A stretch of DNA of 64,000 nt from Mytilus californianus (lineage: Eukaryota; Mollusca; Bivalvia; Mytilida; Mytilidae). The position numbers were made by a program, and so were the translations under genes. Positions 41,685 to 53,903 of this stretch are shown here, one piece after another. The DNA lies in contig NW_026262734.1 of the NCBI RefSeq assembly GCF_021869535.1, positions 76,384,339-76,448,338 of the forward strand. The letters run 5' to 3'. The notes under the pieces are model-generated. The model saw only the letters and a program-made list of their open reading frames with translations, made no database searches and was not told the DNA's origin. Within the stretch, counting starts at the first letter, position 1. Each line of letters starts with the position of its first letter.

Positions 41685-44619
41685 TACGGAAGCCGATAAG
41701 GGCCATTCAAAAAAAAAATTTTATGTCGTAATTACGACATAACATGTCGTAATTACGACATAACATGTCGTAATTACGACATCACTATGTCGTAATTTCG
41801 ACATAACATGTCGTTTAAACGACATCGCTATGTCGTAATTTCGACATAACATGTCGTTATAACGACATCGATATGTCGTAATTTCGACATAACAAGTCGT
41901 AATTACGACATCACTATAGCTATGTCGTAATTTCGACATAGCATGTCGTTATAAAGACATCGCTATGTCGTAATTTTGACATAACATGTCGTTATAACGA
42001 CATCGCTATGTCGTAATTTCGAAATAACAAGTCGTAATTACGACATCACTATAGCTATGTTGTAATTACGACATAGCTATGTCGTAAAAACGACATCGCT
42101 ATATATATAAAAGAATATGTATTATGATTGCCAAGAGACTAAATGACACAGAAATAAGCAACTATAGGTCATCATAATGCCCTCAATAATGAGAAAAGCC
42201 CCCGCATAGTCAGCTATGAAAGAGGGACGAAGGATACCAGAGGGAGAGTCCCCGAAATGACAGCTGTTTAACAATTTAATTCAAACGAGTGAAAATAAAG
42301 GTTTTAATAATGTACAAACAAAGACCGAAACACGAATATGTAACACAGCAACAAATGACAACCACTGAATTACAGACTCCTGACCGCTATCTGATAATAA
42401 CGACAACCTTATAGTTTAACTTTTCACTTTTTGAAGCGATAGGAATTTCAAAATGGTCGCCAGTAAAGGCAAAGTTTGTATCGTAAACAAATTCATCTTT
42501 TTTTTTTTTTAGAATATTGAACTATTGAACACTTTATGCAATCAAGCTTAATTAAAGTTATTCACTAGCACCTCAGACTTGCACATACTAGAACTTTATA
42601 TATAATCAAGTCAAATGAGACCCAGTTGAATAGGGGAGCAATTCAAGCTCCCTGGATCCTCTAATTATGTTTGGCATTGCAGGTTCTGAATAAGATGAAT
42701 TTTAAGCTTTTCCCAATAAAGACTATGTTAAACTTTGGACTCATAGTGCTCAGACCCACGGATCTCTGTACCTTCATTTGTACACACTTGAATCTTAATG
42801 AACTACTGAGGCTTGAAGCAAATTATAACTGTATTGCTATTGTTGGTTCTTAATGAGATTCTTCAAGCGTCCTCCCCATTGAAGCCCTATTAAAACTTTG
42901 TACCCCAAGTTCTTTTAACCACTGTTCCCCAGGACAACTATTCCTACAAACTTAGAGGGAGGTTTGGGATCCCGCTAACATGTTTAACCCCGCCACATTC
43001 TTAATGTATGTGTCTGTCCCAAGTCTTTAATTTACATATTTGTTTTTCGTTTATTTTTGTACATAGAATAGGCCGCTAGTTTTTCTCGTTTGAATTGTAT
43101 TACATTTGTCATTTCGGGGCCTTTTATAGCTGACTATGCGGTATGGGCTGTGATCATTGTTGAAGGCCGTACGGTGACCTATAATTGTTAATTTCTGTGT
43201 CATTTGGTTTCTTGTTGAGAGTTGCGTTTTTGAACAAACCAGCGTATCCCAAAGCCTTGATAACCTCTGTAGGCCCCAAATAAGACGAAAAAAAACATCA
43301 AAATTGGAGAGAAAACTGAAAAAAATTGTTTCTAACCTCAGGGATATTAACCCTTGGCATGCTGAATTGTTATCAGAAATTGTCTAAATGTCGAGTATTT
43401 GTAAAAATATGCAAATGATATGCAAATGAGCTGTACCCTGATGCTGATGCATACTGATTGCATTAAATCTAAGATAGCCAAGGGTTAATATCCCTGAGGT
43501 TAGAAACAATCTCATTAAGAACCAACAATAGCAATACAGTTATAATTTGCTTCAAGCCTCAGTAGTTCATTAAGATTCAAGTGTGTACAAATGAAGGTAC
43601 AGAGATCCGTGGGTCTGAGCACTATGAGTCCAAAGTTTAACATAGTCTTTATTGGGAAAAGCTTAAAATTCATCTTATTCAGAACCTGCAATGCCAAACA
43701 TAATTAGAGGATCCAGGGAGCTTGAATTGCTCCCCTATTCAACTGGGTCTCATTTGACTTGATTATAAATAAAGTTCTAGTATGTGCAAGTCTGAGGTGC
43801 TAGTGAATAACTTTAATTAAGCTTGATTGCATAAAGTGTTCAATAGTTGAATATTCTAAAAAAAAAAAAAGATGAATTTGTTTACGATACAAACTTTGCC
43901 TTTACTGGCGACCATTTTGAAATTCCTATCGCTTCAAAAAGTGAAAAGTTAAACTATAAGGTTGTCGTTATTATCAGATAGCGGTCAGGAGTCTGTAATT
44001 CAGTGGTTGTCATCGTTGCTGTGTTACATATTCGTGTTTCGGTCTTTGTTTGTACATTATTAAAACCTTTATTTTCACTCGTTTGAATTAAATTGTTAAA
44101 CAGCTGTCATTTCGGGGACTCTCCCTCTGGTATCCTTCGTCCCTCTTTCATAGCTGACTATGCGGGGGCTTTTCTCATTATTGAGGGCATTATGATGACC
44201 TATAGTTGCTTATTTCTGTGTCATTTAGTCTCTTGGCAATCATAATACATATTCTTTTATATATATAGCGATGTCGTTTTTACGACATAGCTATGTCGTT
44301 TTTACGACATAGCTATGTCGTAATTACAACATAGCTATAGTGATGTCGTAATTACGACTTGTTATTTCGAAATTACGACATAGCGATGTCGTTATAACGA
44401 CATGTTATGTCGAAATTACGACATAGCGATGTCGTTTTAACAACATGCTATGTCGAAATTACGACATAGCTATAGTGATGTCGTAATTACGACTTGTTAT
44501 GTCGAAATTACGACATATCGATGTCGTTATAACGACATGTTATGTCGAAATTACGACATAGTGATGTCGTAATAACGACATAAAATTTTTTTTTTGAATG
44601 GCCCTTATCGGCTTCCGTA
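41685..44619. mobile_element. Giant fold-back element with ATGTCGTAATTACGACAT arrays
   Basis: The ends are TACGGAAGCCGATAAGGGCC and its reverse complement. The arms 41685-42861 and 43508-44619 are near-identical inverted copies; a 60-codon frame at 42671-42853 reappears as the same protein on the minus strand at 43515-43697. The outer 400 bp of each arm is an array of palindromes of the form ATGTCGTAATTACGACAT with TTTC and TTATAA variants. The loop (42862-43507) carries mussel repeat fragments and its own small palindrome (43320-43507). GATAAA occurs directly outside both ends, a probable 6 bp target duplication. No transposase is present. Confidence 0.85.
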
Positions 44620-44702
44620 GATAAACCCACTTAGGACTAAGATATGTCCCAATTTGGTCTTAGGACACGTCCTAATCCTAAGACTGCTTCGATAAACAGG
44701 CC

Positions 44703-45670
44703 GCATGTGTACATATATATGCAATAACAGTTATTGTCAATGCCAAGATTATCAGGATGTATTCTGGGTGTGACAGCTAATAAGTATTTATCAACTTCAA
44801 ACCAAATCCCCAATCATGTATATCAAATAACTAAATTTTGCAAACCATGCAATAGACATGCTAAAGTAAAATGCCAATATACTGGTAATAACCTTAAAAT
44901 TGTTTTTCACTAATAATCTGTAATTTTGTATCTTTCAGTGGATTTCACAACATAAAACATTAGGCCATGGGTGTGAAAATTAATTATATACATGGGTATA
45001 AAATACTTGAGACAATTATAAAACTATCTCTGGTAACATAAATAAATATATGGAATATAAATGAAAAATTATAATATTGATTTAAAAAATGTTGACCTGA
45101 TACATATAATTCATAAAAAGGACTTTAAATCATCATAAACAGGGATTCATTTAGGTAAACTGGATGTAAATTGAACAACTTATGAAGGATTGCTCTGTTG
45201 CTTGGAGAAGATGAACAGGGAATGAGCACAAACAATTATATTTTGATATGATATGATATGATCTTATTATGAGGCAACTTATATTTCAAAATTCACAGCT
45301 CAATTCAAATTGACTGTAATGTATGACTTTAATAGAAAATACTTGAAATTTAAGTTCTGACTTATAATAGGAACATAAACTTTCAATATCAAGATCAATT
45401 ATGGTTGATATTTCTCTTGTTTGCCCTACTTCTTTAAGGGAGCTACCATTTGATTTTTAGGGGGTGGGGGGGGGGGGGGGGGATGGGGGGCGGGGGCTAG
45501 GATGAAATTTGAAAAACATGGGGAGGACAGGAGTTTTGAGTAAAAAAAAAAGGCAGGATGACAATTTATGTAAAATGAAGTCAGGATAAACTAAAAAAAA
45601 AAGGCAGGACCGAATACAGTGAAAAATAAAAAGGCAGGACAAAGATTACATCTAAAAAAAATGCAGGACA
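44703..45670. other. Non-coding with G-tract
   Basis: No gene. A (GATAT)n-like short microsatellite lies at 45244-45262 and a long G-rich tract at 45460-45497 (runs of up to 18 G; potential quadruplex). This is followed by four spaced 'aaaaaggcaggac' repeats (45540-45670). Confidence 0.6.
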
Positions 45671-46085
45671 AAATAACGCGTTGCGGGGGACATGGAAATA
45701 CCGGGCGTCCGTCCGTGCGTCCGTGTGTCCGTCCGTTCGATCTTGTTAGCGCTCTCACGGGTACAATTCTTGCCAGATTTTTATAAAACTTATACTATAG
45801 GTTAATATCAGCAATATCTCGGACAAGTTCTATAATGGTGGCCGATCGACTTTTTTTAAAAGAGTTATGCCCCTTGGAAATATTACCATTTATATGGAAA
45901 ATGGCCTCGTTAACACTCTCACGGGTACAATTCTTGCCAGATTTTTATAAAACTTATACTATATATAGGTTACTATCAGCAATATCTCGGACAAGTTCTA
46001 TAATGGTGGCCGATCGACTCTTTTTTTAAAGAGTTATGCCCTTGGAAATATAAAATATGTGCAACGCGGGGGACATTGGAACTCT
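45670..46085 (+). repeat. Tandem repeat, about 155 bp units, mussel family
   Basis: Two units of 'ctctcacgggtacaattcttgccagatttttataaaacttatactata...atatctcggacaagttctataatggtggccgatcgac...gagttatgccccttggaaata' (starts about 45752 and 45913), preceded by a GTCCGTCCGT-rich head and bounded by 'acgcgttgcgggggacat' and 'caacgcgggggacatt' at the two sides. Further copies are at 50502-50757. Confidence 0.8.
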
Positions 46086-46584
46086 GTTCTTTTATTTAAT
46101 CAGTTATCAGTAATGGGGCATTAATTGATCAATAATACAGTCATGGTCATGAAACATTTGTCATTTACTATAAGTCAATAATGTTTAAGGTAGAAAACTT
46201 TTATTTGAGACATTTTATGGGATTGGAGTGAATGTATGCAGTTTTACATTAAGCTATACTAACTGCCAAATACATGGAATGACGCAATAATATAACAGGT
46301 AAAATCAAATAGTTTCATGAAATCTTCATAAAGACAATTTTTTTAGTAGTTAACAACCTATGTTTACTGTTTTTAAATAATTACATTAGATGTCTGTTTC
46401 ATTATTATACGTTATTTTGATTGGCTAACAGCAATCTCGCGTCATTCTTCATTTCAAAATGAATTTCATGAATTGTAACATACATGATGACACACGTTTC
46501 CACAATAAAGTGCACAGGTAAATAAAAGAAAAAATTATAGTAATCGTGTTTGCATTATCATAGCGAAAAAATATAATTATAAGT

Positions 46585-46735
46585 ATTGAATGCTTCTTTT
46601 AGTAATTTCATAGGGTTGTAAAAGCGTTGACCGTGCGTACATTTTTAGAATGAAGCGCTTCCGCGCTTCATACAAAATGTACTTCGGTCAACGCTTCTAC
46701 ACCCCAATGAATTTACAAAAAGAAGCATTCAATTC
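46585..46735. repeat. Fold-back palindrome with GAAGCGC apex
   Basis: Arms share 'attgaatgcttctttt.gtaa.ttcat.gggt.tagaagcgttgacc', joined at gaagcgcttccgcgcttc (about 46653-46670). Confidence 0.8.
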
Positions 46736-48580
46736 TTAAATATCACAGAAACAACTTACTGTGCATTGATAACAATTTCAGACATTTTTTTTTATATGCA
46801 TGCATATTGTAAGGGTGGAAAAAGCTTAGAATAGCACAAATTCGGGTTTAAGGCTCTAATCTGGCAATATGTGACTTTTTTCTCCAAAAAATGTTGAAAT
46901 GTGGCTACCTGCATTTAAAATGATCAGTTAAGAAAAAAAATTCAATTGTTTTCTGATTTTTTGGTTTCATCGCTTTTCGATTTAAAGGTGTCATACCACC
47001 AATTTAAAATCCCTATCTATTCAACAAAATTTTGCAATTTTCACAGCTTTCTTAACATTTTACCTTAAGTTTAACTTCATCTAAACCAGGTATATCCTAA
47101 ATCATACATGTATCACCTTTCTAAATGCCAATTTTCAACCAATGTTTAAAGTCTTGTAACGAGGAACCACCATTCAGAAGCCAAGTACTACTAAGAATAA
47201 CCCCTGGTTTCCTGGAAATTTTATTTAAATATGTATACTTTTTATGGAGCGCATTAAACCTTTCAGTGCCAAGACCAAAATTCAAAATTGCCTAGACGTT
47301 AGAAACGTAACTATTTCGACGTCACAATATCGGTTTAATCTTCGACGACGGGCGTTGACGTTCTAGTCGCACCTGTTTCTCACGTTTGCACTTATATAGT
47401 GTTATATTTTCAAAAGTTTTTTAACAGCCAAAATTAATTGGACTCAGCATACGTAATTGTGGTCTCGAATCCTGTTTTTTTTACTTTCACGTTTAATTGT
47501 TATACATGAAAACTTGATGTAAAAAAAAATTTAAAAACAACAAAACAAAACAAAAGTTTTAATGAATTCAAGACAAAGGTTTCATATGCTTCACTAAACA
47601 AGCTTAAGTAAATCTCCATATTAAAAGTACGTTTTTATTATGGTTCTTCATCTTAAATTAAGTTATTCTTAATTTCCATAAGTTTTTGGCACGTTATAAC
47701 ACTTCAGAAAAGCAAGAAAACAAAGGAACAGAAACAACAAAACAAAACATTTAAAAAAAAAAAAACACTACATGTACACATCTACAAGAAGAAATGTTGA
47801 GTAATAGCCAAAGAGACATTGACTAGATCGTTTTCCTCTGACACGTCATTTTGCTACAGTCAGCACACTCTTTTATCATACCGTTGAGTAATCGTTTTTT
47901 GATTTTCTTATTGAAATATAGGTTAAGTAAAATATTATTAAATACATAATTATAATTAACCTATAGCTGTACAATGTAACCTATGGGAATGCAACACGAG
48001 TATAAATCTCAATAACCGAAAATTATACCATAGCTATCTATGGTATAATTTTCACAATTATACCATGGTATTGTTGTATTTGGTATTTGAAAAGAAAAAA
48101 TGAAAGATAGCAAGGCCTATCCGAGGCCGCTTGAATTTTTTGAAATAGGAACAACAGAGTCAGAGTGGGGCCACTAAGCTAAACTGCCCGCTTTGCACCA
48201 GCCGATATAAATGAATGCCTAGGGTGGGAATCGAACCCACATACACCAACTCCGTTGTCCTATATTTTTAAATGAACGAAAATTCGATTCAAGAACAAAG
48301 TTTTAAAAAAAAGTATATATAAATATATTATAATATTATACTTGAAAATATAATTCGATTTTCGGTTATTGAGATGTATACTTGGATTGTAGTCCCTTAG
48401 GCTCAACTGTATAGCTACATGTAAAGGTTGAAATTTGCCGTGGCGGCTTTTTAAGGGGGAGGGAGGGGGAAGGCATGCCCCTTTCAAGAAGCTTTATATA
48501 TTTATTCACAATATATATGTGGTTTTTGGCTCTGATTCTGACCAATGCTAATATACTAAATATATATTTTCAAGTGACTA
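46736..48580. other. Non-coding; small inverted repeats and a tRNA-like B box
   Basis: No gene recognised. 'agtataaatctcaataaccgaaaat' at about 48000 is mirrored at 48352-48380, making a 380 bp inverted-repeat unit. Inside it, a box B-like GGTTCGATTCC lies on the minus strand (48237-48227) without a box A that I could find. Near 48010-48070 'taccatagctatctatggta' is a short hairpin. Confidence 0.5.
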
Positions 48581-48589
48581 TTATTGTTG

Positions 48590-48681
48590 TTGTTACCAAT
48601 TATGTAAATCAATTGTATCAGATTTTATGCCCTTTATGGGCCCTGTAATTTGGGAAATAAAAATATTCTATTCTATTCTAT
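48590..48681 (+). repeat. Possible non-LTR retrotransposon 3' tail
   Basis: A hairpin-forming GCCCTTTATGGGC is followed by 'cctgtaatttgggaaataaa' and then (TTCTA)n. A conserved 3' end followed by a short tandem repeat is typical of CR1/jockey-like LINE tails. No reverse transcriptase sequence is adjacent. Confidence 0.45.
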
Positions 48682-49379
48682 GGTAAATGAATAGATATTT
48701 CGTATTATTACTCCAAATGTTGGATGGCTAGACTCCCCCTCCTTTTCAAAATCTTGGATCCGTATCCGATTTTATATACATCTTAATTTAAAGATTTGCT
48801 TAAGTAATAACTATAATGTTGGGCCGTTAAGAATAGAAAGCGTCTGGTTACTCTAAATATAAAGGTGAACTTTTTGTTTAAATTATCTATAGTCAACATG
48901 TGATTTTTAATGATCTTTAATCGTGATAATTTTGAAATCCCTTTGAATTAAATTAAATTAAATGTACAACTTGGGCTTCTGGTAAAAATTAAAACATGGA
49001 ATGATTCATCCAGACTCTCAGAAAGATTCTTGTGAATTAAATTTCCACAGAATTATAAATTAATACCAAAAACTTAAAAACATTTCAAATATTTTGATAA
49101 AATAAAAAAAAAAACTAACCCTTTGCAGTTCAACTTTAAATCTGGGTTCCAGAAATCTTGCGTCCATATGCAGAACATATAATTCCTTCAACAGTTTTTA
49201 GTCTGTAACGTTACCCGTCACCAATGTAGATGTGCATCCATCGCTGTCGAAAAATCTTGTCCAACTGATTTCCCCGCTGTTTCAGAAGCCCGTGCGTATT
49301 TTAGAAAGTAGGCGGAGCTTAATGTGTAAGGTCCTAAAAGGGTAATTTGACCGATTCTTATCAAATTATTTTTGAAATT

Positions 49380-49625
49380 AATAAACAAAAATATATGAAA
49401 TACACATATTTAAAGAACAACATATGCAATAGGTTAAAACAGATATTTCATATATTTTGGTTAGTTTTGTGGTGTTTCGTAAATTATAACATAGTTTTTT
49501 GTTGAAACCCCTCGGCAACCTCACCCGACTTCGTCTCGTGAGGTTATTGCCGGGGGTTTCAACAAAAGCTATGGTATAATTTACGAAACACCACAAAACT
49601 ATTCAAAAGATATGAAATATCTATA
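49380..49625. repeat. Fold-back palindrome with CGACTTCGTCTCG apex
   Basis: Arms of about 85 bp ('gatatttcatat...gttttgtggtgtttcgtaaattata...gttgaaaccc..cggcaa.ctcac') flank an asymmetric centre near 49525-49540. Confidence 0.85.
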
Positions 49626-49631
49626 ACTTAT

Positions 49632-52090
49632 ACTTGTGCTAGTGACCTAATACGATATATATGGGATCAGTAAATTCCATATTGGATGAGAGCGAACTCG
49701 AATCCCCATATGGAATTTACTGACCCCATATATATCGTATTAGGTCACAAGCACATTGTGTAACGAATTTATCTTACCGACTATCTTAACATGTAGTATT
49801 TAGACTAGTGGACTATCAAAGTGATTAAGTCCTCAATACTTAGTATTAAGAACCTACTTTCATTTGTCTATACAAAGAACAAATACCAACAATAACAACT
49901 TGTTAGCTTTAAATGTGTTTTATGAATTTATTTCAATCGTTCATCATCAATTTCTTCGTCTGTTGAAACCTTTTAGATTTGTCCTCAACACCGTGTTGTT
50001 TTTATAAAGGGACGCAACACTACTACTAACCGTGTATTGAAATAAGCCCCGCCTACTAACCTAATATGAAATATACACGGTATCCACGCGGTTGCTTTTA
50101 ACCAATCATGTTCCTAGAAATGTATAAGAGGTAAGATAATAGAAATTATTCGAATACTAATTTACAAGCAGTTTGCAGATTAAAGTAGGCAAAAGGGTAA
50201 AAAAAACTTGTAATAGTGATCAAGCTAAACTTTTAGTTTATAGGTTTTATTCCCAATTGGAAGTGAATTACACTGGTAAACTAAGTGATAAAATGTTTTG
50301 CAACTATCCCTAAATATTTTTTTCTAATACTATATACTAATGCCATTTTGTGATAAAGTATACTAGTAAGCATAAGTCCCATATCAATCTGTCCGTTAAT
50401 ATGTCCTCTCAGTCCCAAGTGTTGACCGGAGTGTATATATATGGATCCCCGAACCGATGCCTCCTAAAGGGAGCGTCATACTCTTTAGAAGCCTTGTACT
50501 ATAGGTGTATATCAGCAATATCTCGGACAAGTTCTATAATGGTGGCCGATCGACTTTTTTTAAAAGAGTTATGCCCCTTGGAAATATTAAATTGATGGAA
50601 AATGGCCTCGTTAACACTCTCACCGGTACAATTCTATCCAGATTTTTATAAAACTTATACTATATATAGGTTAATATCAGCAATATCTCGGACAAGTTCT
50701 ACAATGGTGGCCGATCGACTTTTTTTAAAAGAGTTATGCCCCTTGGAAGTAGAAAATATGTGCTCGAATCCCCATATGGAATTTACTGATCCCATATATA
50801 TCGTATTATGTCACAAGCACACTGTGTAACGAATTTATCTTACCGACTATCTTAACATGTGGTATTTAGACTAGTGGACTATCAAAGTGATTAAGTCCTC
50901 AATACTTAGTATTAAGAACCTACTTCCATTTGTCTATACAAAGAACAAATGCCAACAATAACAACTTGTTAGCTTTAAATGTGTTTTATGAATTTATTTC
51001 AATCGTTCATCATCAATTTCTTCGTCTGTTGAAACCTTTTAGATATTTCCTCAACACCGTGATGTTTTTATAAAGGGACGTAATACCACTACTAACCGTG
51101 TATTGAAATAAGCCCCGCCTACTAACCTAATATGAAATATACACGGTATCCACGCGGTTGCTTTTAACCAATCATGTTCCTAGAAATGTATAAGAGGCAA
51201 GATAATATTAGTTACATGGTGTGTTAGTGACCTAATACGATATATATGGGGTCAGTAAATTCCATATGGGGTGAGAGCGAAGCTCGAATCACCATATGGA
51301 TTTTACTGACCCCATATATATCGTTTTAGGTCACTAGCACACCGTGTAACGAATTTATCTTACCGACTATCTTCCCATGTGGTATAAAGACTAGCGGCCT
51401 ATCAAAGTGATTTAAAAGACTTCAATACTTAATTTTAACATGTTTAAGAACCTACTTCCATTTGTCTATACAAAAAACAATGACAACGTGTTAGCTTTAA
51501 AGTTGTTTTATGAATGTATTTCAATCGTTTATTACCAGTTTCTTTGTCTGTTTAAACCTTTCAGATGTCATTTTTGTTTTAAAAGGGAAGTAACCCCTTA
51601 CTAACCCCATATGGTTGCTAACCGTACATAGTAACTAACCATGTATTTTTAAGGACACCCTATATGAAACATATATGGTCACCACGTGTAGTCGATTAAC
51701 CAATCATATCTCCATAAATCTATAGAAGGTAAGATATAGAAATTATTCGAATACTAATGTACAAGCAGTTTGCAGATTGAAGTAGGCAAAAGGATAAAAA
51801 AAATCTTGTAATAGTGATCAAGCTAAACTTTTAGTTTATAGGTTTTATTCCCAATTGGAATTGAATTACACTGGTAAACTAAGTGATAAAATGTTTTGCA
51901 ACTATCCCAAAATAATTTTTCTAATACTATATACTAATGTCATTTTGTGATAAAGTATAAGCATAAGTCCCATATTAATCTGTCCGGTAATATGTCCTCT
52001 CAGTCCCAGTGTTGACCGGAGTGTATATATATGGATCCCCGAACCGATGCCTCCTAAAGGGAGCGTCATACTTTTTAGAAGCCTTGTAAC
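49632..52090 (+). repeat. Segmental tandem duplication (three copies)
   Basis: Copy A (49632-50504) starts with a palindrome 'gtgacctaatacgatatatatggg...' and continues through 'cttaccgactatctta', 'aagccccgcctactaacctaatatgaaatatacacgg' and 'gatccccgaaccgatgcctcctaaagggagcgtcat'. Copy B (50763-51215) has only the first half and begins within the palindrome. Copy C (51222-52090) is full length. Between A and B sit two units of the 155 bp 'ctcggacaag' repeat. Copy C keeps both arms of the palindrome and the centre GAGAGCGAAGCTCGAAT. Confidence 0.85.
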
Positions 52091-52715
52091 AGCAAGTTGT
52101 CCGTAAGTGGCCTGCTGCAAGTCAAAATATGTATCCCTATCCACCCCATCTTTTCCAATTGACAGTTCTGTCCTTCAAGCCCGGTACGGTGTAATCGCTT
52201 TGCCGGACATACCTATTAGATTTCATATGAATTTGTTCTCTTTCTGCAAATTATGGATATGCATGACATTTTTAAGCAGTACTAAAATCAATTCGATTTT
52301 TTCCACTGTAGTTGTTCAAGAAATATGAATATTATCTGAAACTCCTTTTGAAATCTTTAAAAAAAAAAGGTCGCTACAAACAAAAAAGTCATGGGAATTC
52401 TTCATGCTTCTTGGTTGCTGATTTTTTTTTGTTTTAATCGTCGCTGAATGTGAAGCCAGGCAAATTCGATTTAAGTATTTGCTACATTTTTAGTTATAAT
52501 GTCACTGATTTTGTTGGAAAATATAAATTGTAATTTGAAATTTTTCATCTCGTAATATCAAAATAAAACAAGAAGAAATATGAAAATTTATCAGAATGTT
52601 TAAGTTGTTAAACTTTTAAAGTTTACTTTACTAATATACAAGAACACGAGGTAAGTATATAAGTATCGAGGATCCTCTCTTCATAGAAAACGATTTTAAA
52701 AATATACAAACAATC
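52091..52715. other. Non-coding stretch
   Basis: No supported gene. The minus-strand frame reading from 52144 into copy C of the duplication (…TYFDLQQATYGQLAVTRLL...) may be decayed coding sequence, but I do not recognise it. Confidence 0.4.
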
Positions 52716-52719
52716 ATTT

Positions 52720-52987
52720 AGAGAGCTGGCATAACAAGATGAAAAAGAAGGTCAAAACAGCACATCCAAACATATTTGAAATCATCAAGGTGTTCAAGAA
52801 AGAAGAAGCAGCTAACGAGGTAAAGAATAAACAATATGCAGCAGGTGGCAAGATCAGGGGAAAAGCTAAAAAGTATAGAGAAGTAGAAGAAAGATTCACC
52901 ACTTTGAAAGAAAACCTACAGAATGGTACAACAGACTACATTCAGTATGGTGATGCAGCATCCTACATCCTTAAACTTGGTAACTAA
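52720..52987 (+). CDS. Terminal exon, FLYWCH/MULE-type protein, partial
   Basis: The frame runs from a possible acceptor (catttag at about 52719) to TAA at 52985-52987. It reads ..ESWHNKMKKKVKTAHPNIFE, then EIIKVFKKEEAANEVKNKQYAAGG and a charged helical end. The W-H-N-x...AHPNIF..I..FK.EE pattern is what I know from the C-terminal end of MULE-transposase/FLYWCH zinc-finger proteins that are abundant in molluscs and other invertebrates. The upstream domains (FLYWCH finger, DDE core) are not in the preceding 1 kb, so this is a lone final exon or a decayed copy. The body can also be read from Met 52739. Confidence 0.5.
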
Positions 52988-53470
52988 ATGAATTTTGACT
53001 ATTCCAATGTGTCCATCAGTGCCTTGTTTTTCATAATATGAACTATCATAGTACTATTTATTTATGTTTATGGAAATAATTCTTATGTTTTATGTATTAG
53101 TGCTTTTTTCTCATGCGATTATTTATTACATGTACATTTTCTTTATTAGTATGCTAATTTAAAATTGTGCTTGTAATTCAGTGCTGATTCAGAAATAAAA
53201 TATTTGCTATGATTGTATGATATTTGTCTTTATTTTATTCATTAAAATATGAAATATTCCGTATACTATTTGTCATCTCTAATAAGAAACAACAACAAAG
53301 ATTTTATTTACAAAATATATCACATAAGTAAAAAAAAATACATTTTAAAAAAGATGAGCCACTATAAAAAGAATTATTCAAAAAGTGGGACAATCGGGAA
53401 AACACCAAATAAGCATCTTCTTTTAAAAAGTATTTCATGGCAGATTTTGACATTAAAATAACAAATATCA
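52988..53470. other. Non-coding, AT-rich
   Basis: Contains possible AATAAA signals for the upstream exon (about 53195). Nothing else is seen. Confidence 0.4.
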
Positions 53471-53474
53471 GCAA

Positions 53475-53535
53475 AGAAAAAGCGCCCGGGAAAAAGAAAA
53501 ATCGCCCGGGGAAGAAAAAAAGCGCCCGGGAGAAT
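53475..53535 (-). repeat. CCCGGGCGC subrepeat cluster (left)
   Basis: Three copies of gcgcccggg/cgcccgggg separated by A-rich spacers. It is the reverse complement of the cluster at 59810-59925. Confidence 0.75.
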
Positions 53536-53903
53536 AAAATAATAATATTTTATAACAATAAATGTGTTCCTGAATAAAAAAAAATAATCATTGCTTGTTT
53601 TGTCCTTAATATAAATGGGGATACTGTATGTACGATGCTACATATAAAGTGTGTAGATAGTGTTGTTGCACTTTTACATTTTAGATTTCAAAATTGTATA
53701 TAAGTAAGTAAGTAAATATAAACAAGAGTATATAGAAGAATCATGAACGATATTGTCCTCGATCAAAACGTATATTTCGTTATTTAAAAAAAATCAGTGC
53801 CCGAGTCTAATATTCGCAACTGCATGGTAAACACTTTTCAAAGTTTTGAATTTTATTAAACACACTAGAATTGACGGTGGAAGATCGTGGAAGGGTTTCA
53901 ACA

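Larger units (their letters stand above)
35649..44702. mobile_element. Outer inverted-repeat element enclosing a nest
   Basis: The left end GGCCTGTTTATCGAAACTGTCCTAAG (35649) and the right end, its near reverse complement (44702), frame 9 kb. Both ends carry several TCCTAAG / CTTAGGA subrepeats (35665-35810; 41595-41660 and 44635-44690), as often seen in non-autonomous DNA transposons. CATG stands next to both ends, offset by one base on the right. Most of the interval is later insertions: the Ngaro retrotransposon (36167-41371) and the fold-back element (41685-44619). The original element would have been about 0.9 kb. Confidence 0.55.

Noticed and set aside
41720..42100. CRISPR-like array of regular repeats
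   Set aside because: The units are contiguous palindromes without unique spacers, in eukaryotic DNA, and mirrored at 44270-44590.
42671..43697. Identical 60-residue proteins on both strands
   Set aside because: They are produced by the inverted arms of the fold-back element. The sequence is a dispersed repeat with no start context or domain.
48165..48245. Possible tRNA gene (GGGTTCGATTCCC on the minus strand)
   Set aside because: Only the T-arm/box B is present. No box A, anticodon arm or acceptor stem was found.
51902..52144. Minus-strand frame containing PLGGIGSG, reminiscent of glucosylceramidases
   Set aside because: The match is a short glycine motif only, the frame lies in a duplicated repeat, and no other part of the family is visible.
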